Origin: Sulfuricella denitrificans skB26
Lineage (GTDB): Bacteria; Pseudomonadota; Gammaproteobacteria; Burkholderiales; Sulfuricellaceae
Reading direction: 5' to 3'
DNA: 64,000 nt
NCBI RefSeq assembly: GCF_000297055.2
Contig: NC_022357.1
Coordinates: forward strand, 930,001 to 994,000
Shown one piece after another: positions 56,075 to 64,000 of the stretch (positions within the stretch are counted from its first letter, which is position 1; every line of letters begins with the position of its first letter). Made by a program: the position numbers and the translations under genes. The notes beneath the pieces are model-generated. The model saw only the letters and a list, made by a program, of their open reading frames with translations, did no database searches and was not told where the DNA came from.

Positions 56075-58411
56075 ATGTCTTTTTTAAAAAAACCTGATTC
56101 CACTATTCGCCATGTTCTGGCCGCTGCTTTATTACTGGCTTGTTCTATCGCCAACGCCCAGATTATCGACCGCGTCGATATCGCGCCGGGAGAGAGCGAG
56201 GCCGAGATCGTGGTCCAGTTCTCGCAAAAAATCCTCTATCTGAGGCACGCGCCTTTACGTGACGGAAAAAACCTGCGCATCTTCATTCGGTTGATTGATA
56301 CCAACCTGGTGGAAAGCGATTTGATGCAGGAAACTGTGCGCGCGCCAAAAACCGACCGCGTGCCAGGCGTCACGGTGCTCTACCCCGAACTGATTAACGG
56401 CATGCTGGTGACCTTCTCTAAGACCACCAGCTTTTCAGTGCGCCCTGGAACGGACGGTCGCAGCATCATTATCACGGTTCCCCTGCTTCCGGCTGCCCCT
56501 GCGCCTTTAACCAAGACGCCACCGGTGAAGCAACCAACGGAGGAGATCGCCAAGGGCGCGTCGCCTGCATTGTTGGCAACCCCGGCGGCCATAGCTCCTC
56601 CACCGGTGAGTCAACCCACGGAAACGGTTACCCAGGTGGCAAAAGAAGAGTTGGCGACGCCGGTTGCACCACCGCCAGTGGCTTCCGCCGCCGAGGTTGA
56701 AACGCGTGCCAAGGCTTATCTAGAGGATGCTCGCCGCGCAATGGCCGGAAAAGATTCTGCCACGGCGGTGAATCGATTGAACCGGGTTCTCGGACTGCCT
56801 GCCAGCAGCCAGACCGAGGCTGCCCAGGCCCTGATCGGCGAGGCGCGGGAATTGAATGGGGAAATCCTGAAGGCAAAAGCCGAATATGATTTGTACCTTA
56901 AATTATTTCCCGCTGGGCCCAATGCCACGCGAGTCCGGGAGCGTCTCGCAGCCTTGCCCAAAGACGCCGCTCTGGCACGTGCCCGACCGAGGGCGCTGCC
57001 GAAAGAAGCCGGACCGGCAGAGTGGACTTTCAACGGCAGCGTTTCCTCTTACTACTACACGGGGAAATCACAGATCGAGACCCTGGTGCCGCCGCCTCCG
57101 GGGCAACTGACTTTCAGCCGCGATACCTTGTCGCTGGTGGATCAGAATTCGTTGATCTCCTCGATCAATCTCAATGCCCGGCGCCGCGACGCCTTCACCG
57201 ATACGCGCATCGTCGTTCGTGACACCGACAACAAAAACTTTCTCTCGCCTGCGCGCAGCTACAATCGATTGTATTCGGCCTATATAGATCATAACGATCG
57301 GCAAGTCGGATATTACCTGCGAGCGGGACGGCAAAACCCGAATGGCATGGGCGTAATGGATCGTTTTGACGGCGTGCAGGCGGGTTACAACCTGAACCCG
57401 GAATGGCGGGTGAATGCGGTGTATGGGGATGCGGTTGAATTCAATTCTCCGTTCAAGAAGAATTTTTACGGCGCCAGCGTGGAGCTTCTGCCCCAGACCG
57501 GTTTTCCGGGAATCAGCGTCTACGGCATCGAGCAGACCCTGGACGGCATGGCTAACCGCCGCGCTGTCGGTTCAGAAGTACGCTACTTCGATGGGCGTGT
57601 CACCGCCTACGGCATGCTCGATTACGATGTCTTGTACAAGGGGGTCAATATTGCCCTGCTGCAAGGCAACTATCTGAGTGAGGGGGGCGATAATTATTTT
57701 TTCGTTTTCGACCATCGCCGAGCCCCCTCATACAGTCTGACCAACGCCTTGCCCGCCGCGCCCGGTTTGTCATTACAGGAGATGGTTGCGCTGCAAGGTA
57801 TCGATCAAGTCCGGGCGCAAGCGAGTGCCCTGACCGCCATGTCCGACATGTTCTCTATCGGTGTGACTCATCCCTTGTCGGAGAGCTGGCAAGTCGGCGT
57901 CGATTACCGGTTGTCCTCCATCTCCAGCACGCAGCCTGTCATGGCTGTCTTGCCGCTGGGAGTGATCGGCACCTGTCTGGGTACGATAGACCCGGTCAAT
58001 AATACTTGCGTGATCGACACGGCTTCTCAGCAGGCGTCGGGCAAGAACCACGTGGTGACTTTTCAGGCGGTCGGCACCAACCTGTTTTTTACCAACGCAG
58101 TGGGGGTTGCCAACCTCAGCCTGATTCAGGCCCCGACGTATACCGGACAGGCGATGGGTATCGGGTATGTGCTTCCCTTCTGGGAGCAATGGCGTCTTGA
58201 TACCAATCTTCGCTACTATACGCAGAAGGATGACAGCGGCGACAAGCAGGACCGGATATCCCCGAGCCTGAAGCTTTCCTGGCAGTGGCATTCCAGTTTT
58301 TACCTGGAGGGGGAAATGGGCCGCGAAATGTCGAATTCCACTGGGCCAACCCGTAACGATCATAGCCGGCGCGACTATGTTTATATGGGTGTGCGCTGGG
58401 ACTTTCATTGA
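56075..58411 (+). CDS. Outer-membrane beta-barrel (porin) of the cytochrome complex
   Basis: A 778-residue exported protein. The signal peptide (SFLKKPDSTIRHVLAAALLLACSIANA) is followed by an AMIN-like domain (about residues 30-150), a Pro/Ala-rich linker, a TPR-like helical part (about 210-300) and a C-terminal beta-barrel (about 310-778) with many alternating aromatic strands and a final strand ending YVYMGVRWDFH. The arrangement fits the porin of a porin-cytochrome complex that holds a multihaem cytochrome in the outer membrane, as described for neutrophilic iron oxidisers (PCC3 type, from general knowledge). It lies 97 bp after the giant cytochrome gene. The two cysteines near residue 630-643 may form a loop disulfide. 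Confidence 0.82.
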   Translation: MSFLKKPDSTIRHVLAAALLLACSIANAQIIDRVDIAPGESEAEIVVQFSQKILYLRHAPLRDGKNLRIFIRLIDTNLVESDLMQETVRAPKTDRVPGVTVLYPELINGMLVTFSKTTSFSVRPGTDGRSIIITVPLLPAAPAPLTKTPPVKQPTEEIAKGASPALLATPAAIAPPPVSQPTETVTQVAKEELATPVAPPPVASAAEVETRAKAYLEDARRAMAGKDSATAVNRLNRVLGLPASSQTEAAQALIGEARELNGEILKAKAEYDLYLKLFPAGPNATRVRERLAALPKDAALARARPRALPKEAGPAEWTFNGSVSSYYYTGKSQIETLVPPPPGQLTFSRDTLSLVDQNSLISSINLNARRRDAFTDTRIVVRDTDNKNFLSPARSYNRLYSAYIDHNDRQVGYYLRAGRQNPNGMGVMDRFDGVQAGYNLNPEWRVNAVYGDAVEFNSPFKKNFYGASVELLPQTGFPGISVYGIEQTLDGMANRRAVGSEVRYFDGRVTAYGMLDYDVLYKGVNIALLQGNYLSEGGDNYFFVFDHRRAPSYSLTNALPAAPGLSLQEMVALQGIDQVRAQASALTAMSDMFSIGVTHPLSESWQVGVDYRLSSISSTQPVMAVLPLGVIGTCLGTIDPVNNTCVIDTASQQASGKNHVVTFQAVGTNLFFTNAVGVANLSLIQAPTYTGQAMGIGYVLPFWEQWRLDTNLRYYTQKDDSGDKQDRISPSLKLSWQWHSSFYLEGEMGREMSNSTGPTRNDHSRRDYVYMGVRWDFH

Positions 58412-58534
58412 GGGTGGTGGCGGTGTAAGCCCTTTGAAGAACTGCTGCTGTGGATAGGGCCGTTCCTGCTTGTGATTGTTGCAGGATGGCCCATTTTATT
58501 GTTATTTCAGAAAAACCCAACCGGAGAATCAACC

Positions 58535-59398
58535 GTGATCATCTTTACCATTTTTGTCGTAGTCGTCCTCGTTCTTGTCGTGCTCGGCCTCAGTGGCATC
58601 TTGCCTTTCGGTCACAAGCATCAGGGCGCCGAGATCAGCGTTGCGCTGAGAGAACTCCTGCTGGCACGAGCCGAGGGCAAGGTTAGCGGGGAAGAGTTCG
58701 AACGCCGTCAGGCTACGCTGCATGCAGCGTTAATGGATTTGCCGCAGCAGAGCGTACCCACGATGCGTCGCCATCTGCGCTGGGCAGTGCCTGCACTCAT
58801 AGTCATTATCGTCGTGCCGCCAGTGGTGCTGTATACCTACTTCGGTAAACCCAGAGAGGCTGAAATCTCCTCTTCTCCGGCGTCAGTTGCGCCTGCAGGG
58901 ATGCGTGTGCCTGAGCCGATGTCGCAGACTCAGCCAAAGGCGAATTCAGGGGGTGATCTGAATACGGCAGTCAAGCATCTGGCAGACAAGATGGTCAAAG
59001 ATCCCAATAACGGTGAGGGCTGGCTATTGCTGGCACGTACTTATGGGGAGCTTCGGCAACATAAGGAGGCGGCCAATGCCTATGCCAAAGCGGCTGCGCT
59101 TTTACCCCCCGATGCTGCGATGTTGGCGGACTGGGCAGACGCCTACGTCATGACCCAGGATCGCAAGTGGAATGATGAGGCGCGTGAAATCGTGAAAAGA
59201 GCCCTTGCAGCCAATCCCAAGCACCTGAAGTCGCTGGCACTCGCTGGCGGCGAGGCTTTCGATCGCGCCGATTACAAAACTGCCATCGACTACTGGAAAC
59301 GCATCAAGGCAGTCGCTCCAGCCGACTCGATGGACGTCAAGCTGGCGGATTCAAATATTGCGGAAGCGACTGCGCGGATGAGTGGAAAAAAGCCTTAG
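58535..59398 (+). CDS. CcmI/CycH-like cytochrome c maturation protein with TPR
   Basis: A 287-residue protein: an N-terminal membrane helix (VIIFTIFVVVVLVLVVLG), a short cytoplasmic region, a second helix (about residues 85-103) and a periplasmic TPR domain (about 140-280, GWLLLARTYGELRQHKEAANAYAKAAAL). This is the layout of CcmI, which delivers apocytochromes c to the haem ligation machinery. GTG at 58535 with GGAGAA upstream is preferred over ATG 58472. Its position at the end of a cytochrome operon with about 87 haem sites suggests a dedicated maturation factor. Other ccm genes are not in the window. Confidence 0.82.
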   Translation: MIIFTIFVVVVLVLVVLGLSGILPFGHKHQGAEISVALRELLLARAEGKVSGEEFERRQATLHAALMDLPQQSVPTMRRHLRWAVPALIVIIVVPPVVLYTYFGKPREAEISSSPASVAPAGMRVPEPMSQTQPKANSGGDLNTAVKHLADKMVKDPNNGEGWLLLARTYGELRQHKEAANAYAKAAALLPPDAAMLADWADAYVMTQDRKWNDEAREIVKRALAANPKHLKSLALAGGEAFDRADYKTAIDYWKRIKAVAPADSMDVKLADSNIAEATARMSGKKP

Positions 59399-59489
59399 TC
59401 ACTAGCCGATAACAATCTGCCAATGTCTCAGATGGGCTGCTGGAACGGCGACACTGAAGCATAAGTGGCTGGCATCAGGCAGATATAGG

Positions 59490-59565
59490 TGGTGCCCCAG
59501 AGACGAATCGAACGTCCGACCTACCCCTTAGGAGGGGGTCGCTCTATCCACTGAGCTACTGGGGC
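59490..59565 (-). tRNA. tRNA-Arg (anticodon CCT)
   Basis: On the minus strand the sequence begins GCCCCAGTAGCTCAGTGG and ends CTGGGGCACCA. The acceptor stem GCCCCAG/CTGGGGC, the anticodon loop CTCCTAA with anticodon CCT and the T loop TTCGATT are intact; CCA is encoded. It reads AGG codons. Length 76 nt. Confidence 0.95.
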
Positions 59566-59625
59566 GCGGTCGCCATTTTACGCTAAAATTCATGGATGGA
59601 TAAAATCGATTGTGGCAGCTGATTC

Positions 59626-60423
59626 ATGCCTAAACGCAAAGGGTATATCCGGCTGCGCGATATCCCACCCGACCTGATCGACCTTCTCAACCACGGTGAA
59701 GCGGAAACTGCGACCTTGACCGAGCAGACGGCGATGGATTTTGCCGTGTTGCTCGGCACGTTGAACGGCTGGTCGGGAAACGCGGAAGGGTTGGCACAGG
59801 AAGCTGCGCGTCAGGATTTTCCCGGACATGGCCTGGTAAAGCGCATGGAGCTGGCCGGGAGGATGGTGGGCCGGCACGGTGGGTTTGACGACAGGGAGGC
59901 ATTGCAGCAGCTGATCGCTCATCCGGTTGATACGGTGCGGGGGTTTGCCTGTTTTGCGATTGCTTTGCATCCGGGGCTGGGTTTCGTCGATAAATTCATG
60001 GAGATGAGGCGGCTTGCTGCAGATCGTCATTTCGGCGTGCGTGAATGGGCCTGGCTGTCGTTGCGTCCAGTTGTCGTGACCGCGCCGTTCGAGGCGATTG
60101 ATCTGTTGCAGGGATGGGTTTCCGAGCCGGATGCCAATTTGCGCCGATTTGCCGTCGAGATTACGCGGCCACGCGGGGTGTGGGCGAAACACATTGTTCC
60201 ATTGCGGGCCGAGCCTTGGCATGGCCTGCCATTGCTTGAGCCGTGCTGCTGCGACGAAAGCCGATATGTGCAGGATTCTGTTGCTAACTGGTTGAACGAC
60301 GCTGCCAGGAGCCAGCCGGATTGGGTCAGTGCCGTGTGCCGGGACTGGCTCCGGAATTTCACGGACAACAGCGCTTGCTGCTATATTGTGAAGAGGGCAC
60401 AGAGAAATCTGAGTGGTAAATGA
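59626..60423 (+). CDS. AlkD-like HEAT-repeat DNA alkylation repair protein
   Basis: A 265-residue all-helical protein of the DNA alkylation repair (AlkC/AlkD-like) group. HEAT-type helices are visible, for example EALQQLIAHPVDTVRGFACFAIAL, FGVREWAWLSLRPVVV and DANLRRFAVEITRPRGVWAKHI, with conserved Trp and Arg residues. Family members remove alkylated bases by glycosylase activity; the catalytic residues of this one cannot be confirmed by eye. It stands alone between tRNA-Arg and a DksA-like gene. Confidence 0.75.
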   Translation: MPKRKGYIRLRDIPPDLIDLLNHGEAETATLTEQTAMDFAVLLGTLNGWSGNAEGLAQEAARQDFPGHGLVKRMELAGRMVGRHGGFDDREALQQLIAHPVDTVRGFACFAIALHPGLGFVDKFMEMRRLAADRHFGVREWAWLSLRPVVVTAPFEAIDLLQGWVSEPDANLRRFAVEITRPRGVWAKHIVPLRAEPWHGLPLLEPCCCDESRYVQDSVANWLNDAARSQPDWVSAVCRDWLRNFTDNSACCYIVKRAQRNLSGK

Positions 60424-60519
60424 AGAGTGGCTTGATGAACAATCGTTAAAACAGGATAGAAATATCCCGTGATAGAATTGCCATTCTGTTCTGCCGATAT
60501 TTTCTAAGGAGTCTGAGTA

Positions 60520-60915
60520 ATGGCCGCTTTTGTTGCTGATGAAGTTGCGCAGTTCAAGCAGAGTCTGGAGAAGCGTCGCCAGTTACTGCTTGAAGAAATT
60601 CGTGACGAGCTGGCCCGTTCAGGTGAGCAGCATTATGTTGATCTTGCCGGGCGCGTACCCGATCTGGGAGATGCGTCGGTGGCGGACATGCTGGCTGACT
60701 TGGGTGCTGCGATGGCCGACCGGCAAGTCATCGAGGTGCGTGCTATCGAGGCGGCGCTAAATCGTCTCGCTGCAGGGGACTATGGTGTCTGTGTCGACTG
60801 CGGAGCGGATATTCCATTTGATCGGCTGCAAGCTTACCCGACCGCTGAGCGCTGCATTTCATGCCAGTCCATTCATGAGCTTGCCTATGCTCATGAAGGC
60901 CACCCCACCCTGTAA
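60520..60915 (+). CDS. TraR/DksA family zinc-finger protein
   Basis: A 131-residue protein with an N-terminal coiled coil (about residues 5-75, FKQSLEKRRQLLLEEIRDEL) and a C-terminal four-cysteine zinc finger (CVDCGADIPFDRL ... RCISCQ). Members bind the secondary channel of RNA polymerase, like DksA, or are otherwise uncharacterised. It is shorter than DksA and lacks its typical DxxDxA tip in clear form. An AAGGAGTC site lies upstream. The GGDEF-EAL gene follows after 14 bp. Confidence 0.88.
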   Translation: MAAFVADEVAQFKQSLEKRRQLLLEEIRDELARSGEQHYVDLAGRVPDLGDASVADMLADLGAAMADRQVIEVRAIEAALNRLAAGDYGVCVDCGADIPFDRLQAYPTAERCISCQSIHELAYAHEGHPTL

Positions 60916-60929
60916 GCTCAGGTGACAGG

Positions 60930-62546
60930 TTGGAATTAATCAAGTCGGCCGCAGCATATCTGGCTGAAAAGGCCAAATCCGGAAGGTTATGGGTTTTCGT
61001 CTTGCTGCCGGTGCTGGTTTCCGTGTTTTTAACGGAATCCATCATTGTGTTCACCAACGGATCGGCCGATTATTTCTGGGTCAGCCTGATCACGGCTGTC
61101 ATCGCCACAACGGTCATGGTTCCCTTCCTCTATTATCTGGTCAGCGTTTTGCGAGAAACAGAGCAAGCGCTGTCGGCAAAATCCCTTCAGATAACCAGCA
61201 TCCTCGGCCATCATAAAGAGGCGGAGCAGAATCTGGTCCAGGTGACTAATTACGATGCGCTGACGGGACTGCCGAATCGCTTCCTGTTTCTCGACCGTCT
61301 TGGGCATGCGATCAGCCGGGCTGCCCGTAGCGACCGGATGGTCGCGGTGATGCTGCTCGACATAGATAATTTCAAAACCATCAACGATACCCTTGGTCAC
61401 ACTCATGGCGACCTGCTGCTGCAGGATATCGCGGATCGCCTGAGCCGTTGCGTGCCGGAGGATGACACCTTGGCGCGGATAGGGGGTGACGAATTTGTCA
61501 TTGTTCTTGAAGGGGTGTCGGAGGTTGAGGAAATCGCGAAAATTGCACAGAAAATCGTGGATATTTTTTCCCTGCCCTTTACGCCCTCCAGTCAGGAGAT
61601 TTATGTCACGCCCAGCATGGGCGTCACCATTTACCCCATGGATGGTCATGACAGTGATAGCCTGCTGAAGAATGCCGATGCCGCGATGTACACTGCCAAG
61701 GAATATGGCCGCAACCATTTCCGTTTTTACACTACGGACATGAATGCGCTCGCGATTGAGCGATTTGCCATGGAAGGCGCGCTGCGGCGAGCCATGGAGC
61801 GAGAAGAATTTACCCTTTACTACCAGCCCCAGGTGGACATAAAAAGTGGGCAGGTGATCGGTGTGGAAGCGCTGCTGCGCTGGAATCATCCCGAACGGGG
61901 CCTGGTGCCGCCGGGTGAATTCGTCCCGTTGCTGGAAGAGAACAATCTGATCATTCCAGTTGGCGAGTGGGTCTTGCGCACCGCCTGCGCCCAGTGCCGG
62001 GCCTGGCAGGATGCTGGGCTGCCCCCGCTGCGCATGGCAGTGAATTTATCCGCTCGCCAGTTCCGTCAGGAAAACCTGGTGGAAATGATCGATAGCATTC
62101 TGCTGGAAACGGGGATTAGCCCCAAGCTGCTGGAGCTTGAACTGACTGAAGGCTTGCTGATGGAAAACACCAGCGATACCAGCCTGATTCTCGGGCAGTT
62201 CAAGAGTCGCGGCGTGCAGGTGGCCATCGACGACTTCGGCACCGGCTATTCCTCGCTCAGCTACCTTAAACGTTTTCCGATCGATCGCCTCAAGATCGAC
62301 CAGTCTTTTGTGCGGGACATTATTATCGATTCGAACGATGCGGCAATCGCCGTGGCTGTCATCAGTCTGGGGCGCAGCCTGGGCCTGAGTGTAATTGCCG
62401 AAGGCGTGGAAACCTTGGATCAGCTTGAGTTCCTGGGTGTGCAGAAATGTGACGAATATCAGGGCTACCATTTCAGCCGCCCGGTCCCGCCAGAAGAAAT
62501 CGTTTGCCTGTTCAAGCCTGAAAAAACCGTGAAGGGTGAGGGGTGA
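60930..62546 (+). CDS. Membrane GGDEF-EAL protein (c-di-GMP metabolism)
   Basis: A 538-residue protein. Two membrane helices (about residues 19-41 and 50-73) are followed by a coiled linker, a GGDEF domain (about 108-270, active-site RIGGDEF intact, with DYDALTGLPNR-like NYDALTGLPNRFLF) and an EAL domain (about 285-530, VEALLRW, DDFGTGYSSL and GVET present). Both activities could be functional, so it may make or degrade c-di-GMP. The start is TTG with AGGTGA nearby. The last residues (KGEG) and the stop are encoded by a GTGAGGG repeat, so the original C-terminus may have been different. Confidence 0.93.
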   Translation: MELIKSAAAYLAEKAKSGRLWVFVLLPVLVSVFLTESIIVFTNGSADYFWVSLITAVIATTVMVPFLYYLVSVLRETEQALSAKSLQITSILGHHKEAEQNLVQVTNYDALTGLPNRFLFLDRLGHAISRAARSDRMVAVMLLDIDNFKTINDTLGHTHGDLLLQDIADRLSRCVPEDDTLARIGGDEFVIVLEGVSEVEEIAKIAQKIVDIFSLPFTPSSQEIYVTPSMGVTIYPMDGHDSDSLLKNADAAMYTAKEYGRNHFRFYTTDMNALAIERFAMEGALRRAMEREEFTLYYQPQVDIKSGQVIGVEALLRWNHPERGLVPPGEFVPLLEENNLIIPVGEWVLRTACAQCRAWQDAGLPPLRMAVNLSARQFRQENLVEMIDSILLETGISPKLLELELTEGLLMENTSDTSLILGQFKSRGVQVAIDDFGTGYSSLSYLKRFPIDRLKIDQSFVRDIIIDSNDAAIAVAVISLGRSLGLSVIAEGVETLDQLEFLGVQKCDEYQGYHFSRPVPPEEIVCLFKPEKTVKGEG

Positions 62547-62550
62547 GGGG
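62529..62550 (+). repeat. GTGAGGG heptamer cluster at the end of the GGDEF-EAL gene
   Basis: GTGAAGGGTGAGGGGTGAGGGG: one degenerate and two clean units of the same heptamer as at 4649-4753 and 26714-26810, without a visible inverted arm. The stop codon of the upstream gene (TGA, 62544-62546) comes from it. Confidence 0.8.
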
Positions 62551-62617
62551 AAAAATCAAAGTCGGCGCTGCCGCTGGGTTTACTCCTTGAATTCCATTTC
62601 TACACCAAAGCTGAATT

Positions 62618-62678
62618 TGTAGGAGCGACCTCCCGGTCGCGATATCCGGTGGGTCGCGACCGGGAGGTCGCTCCTACA
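62618..62678. repeat. Perfect 25-bp inverted repeat
   Basis: Left arm 62618-62642 starts TGTAGGAGCGACCTCCC; the right arm 62654-62678 is its exact complement; an 11-base loop lies between. This sequence type (GTAGGAGCGACC, GGTCGCTCCTAC) is a common dispersed intergenic repeat in proteobacteria. It occupies the centre of the 260-bp gap between the GGDEF-EAL gene and uup and could act as a bidirectional transcription barrier. Confidence 0.85.
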
Positions 62679-62806
62679 GGGGCTTGGCTTCACTATTGCA
62701 TGAGCCATTGAATTACGTGGCGTCCGCTGCGGTGATGAAGAATTCTCCCGGTTCGACCTGCGCGGTGTAAAATCCGCCTTTCGTTAAAATCTCACCCGCT
62801 ACTCCT

Positions 62807-64000
62807 ATGCCCCTCATTACCCTGGAAAAACTCTCTCTCGCCTATGGCCACCATCCCTTGTTGGATCAGGCGGATTTACAGCTCGACCCCGGCGAGCGGG
62901 TAGGCCTGATCGGTCGTAATGGCGGCGGCAAATCCAGCCTGCTAAAAATCATCGCCGGCGTGGCTGTTGCCGACGACGGCAAGGTATGGCGCGCGCCCGG
63001 GTTGAATCTGGCTTACGTGCCGCAGGAGCCGCAGATCGATCCCGATCACACCGTATTCGAGGCGGTGGCGGAGGGGTTGGTGGGCTTGAGCCAGCTGTTG
63101 ATCGACTATCATGCCGTTTCCCATGCGCTGGGGGAGGAGGGCGCGGATACCGATGCGCTGCTGGATCAGATGCAGCACTTGCAGACTGAACTTGAAGCGC
63201 GCGATGGCTGGCGCCAGCAGAGCCGTATCGATGCGGTGATGACTCGTCTGGCACTGCCTGAAGATGCTCTGGTTTCATCGCTTTCCGGCGGCTGGAAGAA
63301 GCGCGTTGCGCTGGCCCGGGCGCTGGTTGCCGAACCGGATGTGCTGGTGCTGGACGAGCCCACCAACCACCTTGACCTGGCTGCCATCGAGTGGCTGGAA
63401 GAGCTACTCAAATCCTTTGGCGGCGGTGTGCTGTTCGTTACCCACGACCGGCGCTTTCTCGATAACGTCGCTACCCGCATTATCGAACTGGACCGGGGGC
63501 AACTGGCGAGTTTTCCCGGTAATTTCTCCGCTTTTCAGCGCAGAAAGCAGGAAATGCTCGAAGCCGAAGAAGTCCTGAACGCAAAATTCGACAAGGTCCT
63601 GGCCCAGGAAGAGGTGTGGATACGCCAGGGCATCAAAGCTCGGCGCACCCGCAACGAAGGCCGGGTACGCCGGTTGGAGCAGCTGCGCCGCGAGCATACC
63701 GCGCGCATCAACCAGACCGGCAAGGCCCGGCTGGCGGTCGACGCGGGTGATCGCTCCGGCAAGCTGGTGGCGGAACTGGAGCATGTGTCCAAGTCTTTCG
63801 GCGACAAGGTCATCATCCGTGATTTCACTACGCGCATCATGCGCGGTGACCGGATCGGCCTGATCGGCCCGAACGGGGCCGGAAAAACTACCCTGCTCAA
63901 GCTCATTCTGGGCGAGTTGCAGCCGGATTCCGGCACGGTGAAGAGCGGCACCAAGCTCGCCGTCGCCTATTTCGACCAGATGCGCGAGCAGCTTGACGAG
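62807..64000 (+). CDS. uup: ABC-F ATPase Uup, N-terminal part
   Basis: 398 codons to the window edge; full Uup proteins have about 630 residues. Two ABC modules are in tandem without membrane parts: first Walker A GRNGGGKSS, signature LSGGWKKRVALARAL, Walker B VLVLDEPTNHLD; the second Walker A is GPNGAGKTT near the end. The linker contains WIRQGIKARRTRNEGRVRRL, typical of Uup. ABC-F proteins act on stalled ribosomes; uup mutants affect precise transposon excision. The start MPLITLEKLSLAYG has no strong Shine-Dalgarno site. Confidence 0.92.
   Translation, partial: MPLITLEKLSLAYGHHPLLDQADLQLDPGERVGLIGRNGGGKSSLLKIIAGVAVADDGKVWRAPGLNLAYVPQEPQIDPDHTVFEAVAEGLVGLSQLLIDYHAVSHALGEEGADTDALLDQMQHLQTELEARDGWRQQSRIDAVMTRLALPEDALVSSLSGGWKKRVALARALVAEPDVLVLDEPTNHLDLAAIEWLEELLKSFGGGVLFVTHDRRFLDNVATRIIELDRGQLASFPGNFSAFQRRKQEMLEAEEVLNAKFDKVLAQEEVWIRQGIKARRTRNEGRVRRLEQLRREHTARINQTGKARLAVDAGDRSGKLVAELEHVSKSFGDKVIIRDFTTRIMRGDRIGLIGPNGAGKTTLLKLILGELQPDSGTVKSGTKLAVAYFDQMREQLDE

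Overview
The window reads as a chromosomal segment of a betaproteobacterium, most likely from the Gallionellales/Nitrosomonadales side (iron- or sulfur-oxidising, autotrophic-type relatives). This is inferred from the gene order carB-greA-DUF4149-yhbY-rlmE-ftsH-folP-glmM followed by pst genes, from tpiA-secG-tRNA-Leu-nuoA-N, and above all from a porin plus giant multiheme cytochrome cluster of the type known in neutrophilic iron oxidisers. No 16S gene is present, so the placement is inference.

Layout. 1-7019: housekeeping genes (carB end, greA, a DUF4149 membrane protein, yhbY on the minus strand, rlmE, ftsH, folP, glmM), closed by a clear intrinsic terminator. 7097-11524, minus strand: phosphate uptake, pstS (with a Pho box), two small unknown genes, pstC, pstA, pstB. 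11557-16816, minus strand: a three-gene signalling operon (CheB-CheR-PAS fusion, PAS histidine kinase, NarL-type regulator). 16977-18221: tpiA, secG, tRNA-Leu(GAG). 18354-32740: complete 14-gene complex I operon nuoA-N, interrupted by several short repeat insertions, one of which duplicated the 5' end of nuoD.

32846-42750: an ADP-ribose pyrophosphatase gene (nudF-like) followed by an approximately 9.3 kb defence island. A second copy of the last 66 bp of nudF lies at the far end (42685-42750), so the island sits between direct repeats made from the 3' end of a gene. It carries a type I restriction-modification system (hsdR, a GIY-YIG gene, hsdM, hsdS), then a tightly packed cassette with an unknown helical protein, a TIR protein with a C-terminal membrane segment, a ThsB-like TIR protein and another unknown protein, then a remnant resembling an hsdS 3' end, and finally a GHKL ATPase and a STAS-like (DUF4325) protein. 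The TIR cassette looks like a Thoeris-related system without a recognisable ThsA effector.

42808-46462: htpG, a zinc-ribbon NUDIX gene (minus) and a secreted adhesin E-like protein. 46519-59398: an extracellular electron transfer locus. A ferredoxin/FAD oxidoreductase is divergent from a b-type membrane cytochrome, a 24-haem periplasmic cytochrome, a giant cytochrome with 62 CXXCH motifs plus one CX4CH, an outer-membrane beta-barrel and a CcmI-like maturation protein. Together they could move electrons between the cell surface, the quinone pool and NAD(P)H. The giant cytochrome gene has an apparent one-base frame problem at an A6 run in its signal peptide.

59490-64000: tRNA-Arg(CCT), an AlkD-like HEAT protein, a DksA-type zinc-finger protein, a GGDEF-EAL protein and the start of uup. 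Heptanucleotide arrays of GTGAGGG/CCCTCAC type recur at three places in the window and form strong G-quadruplex motifs.
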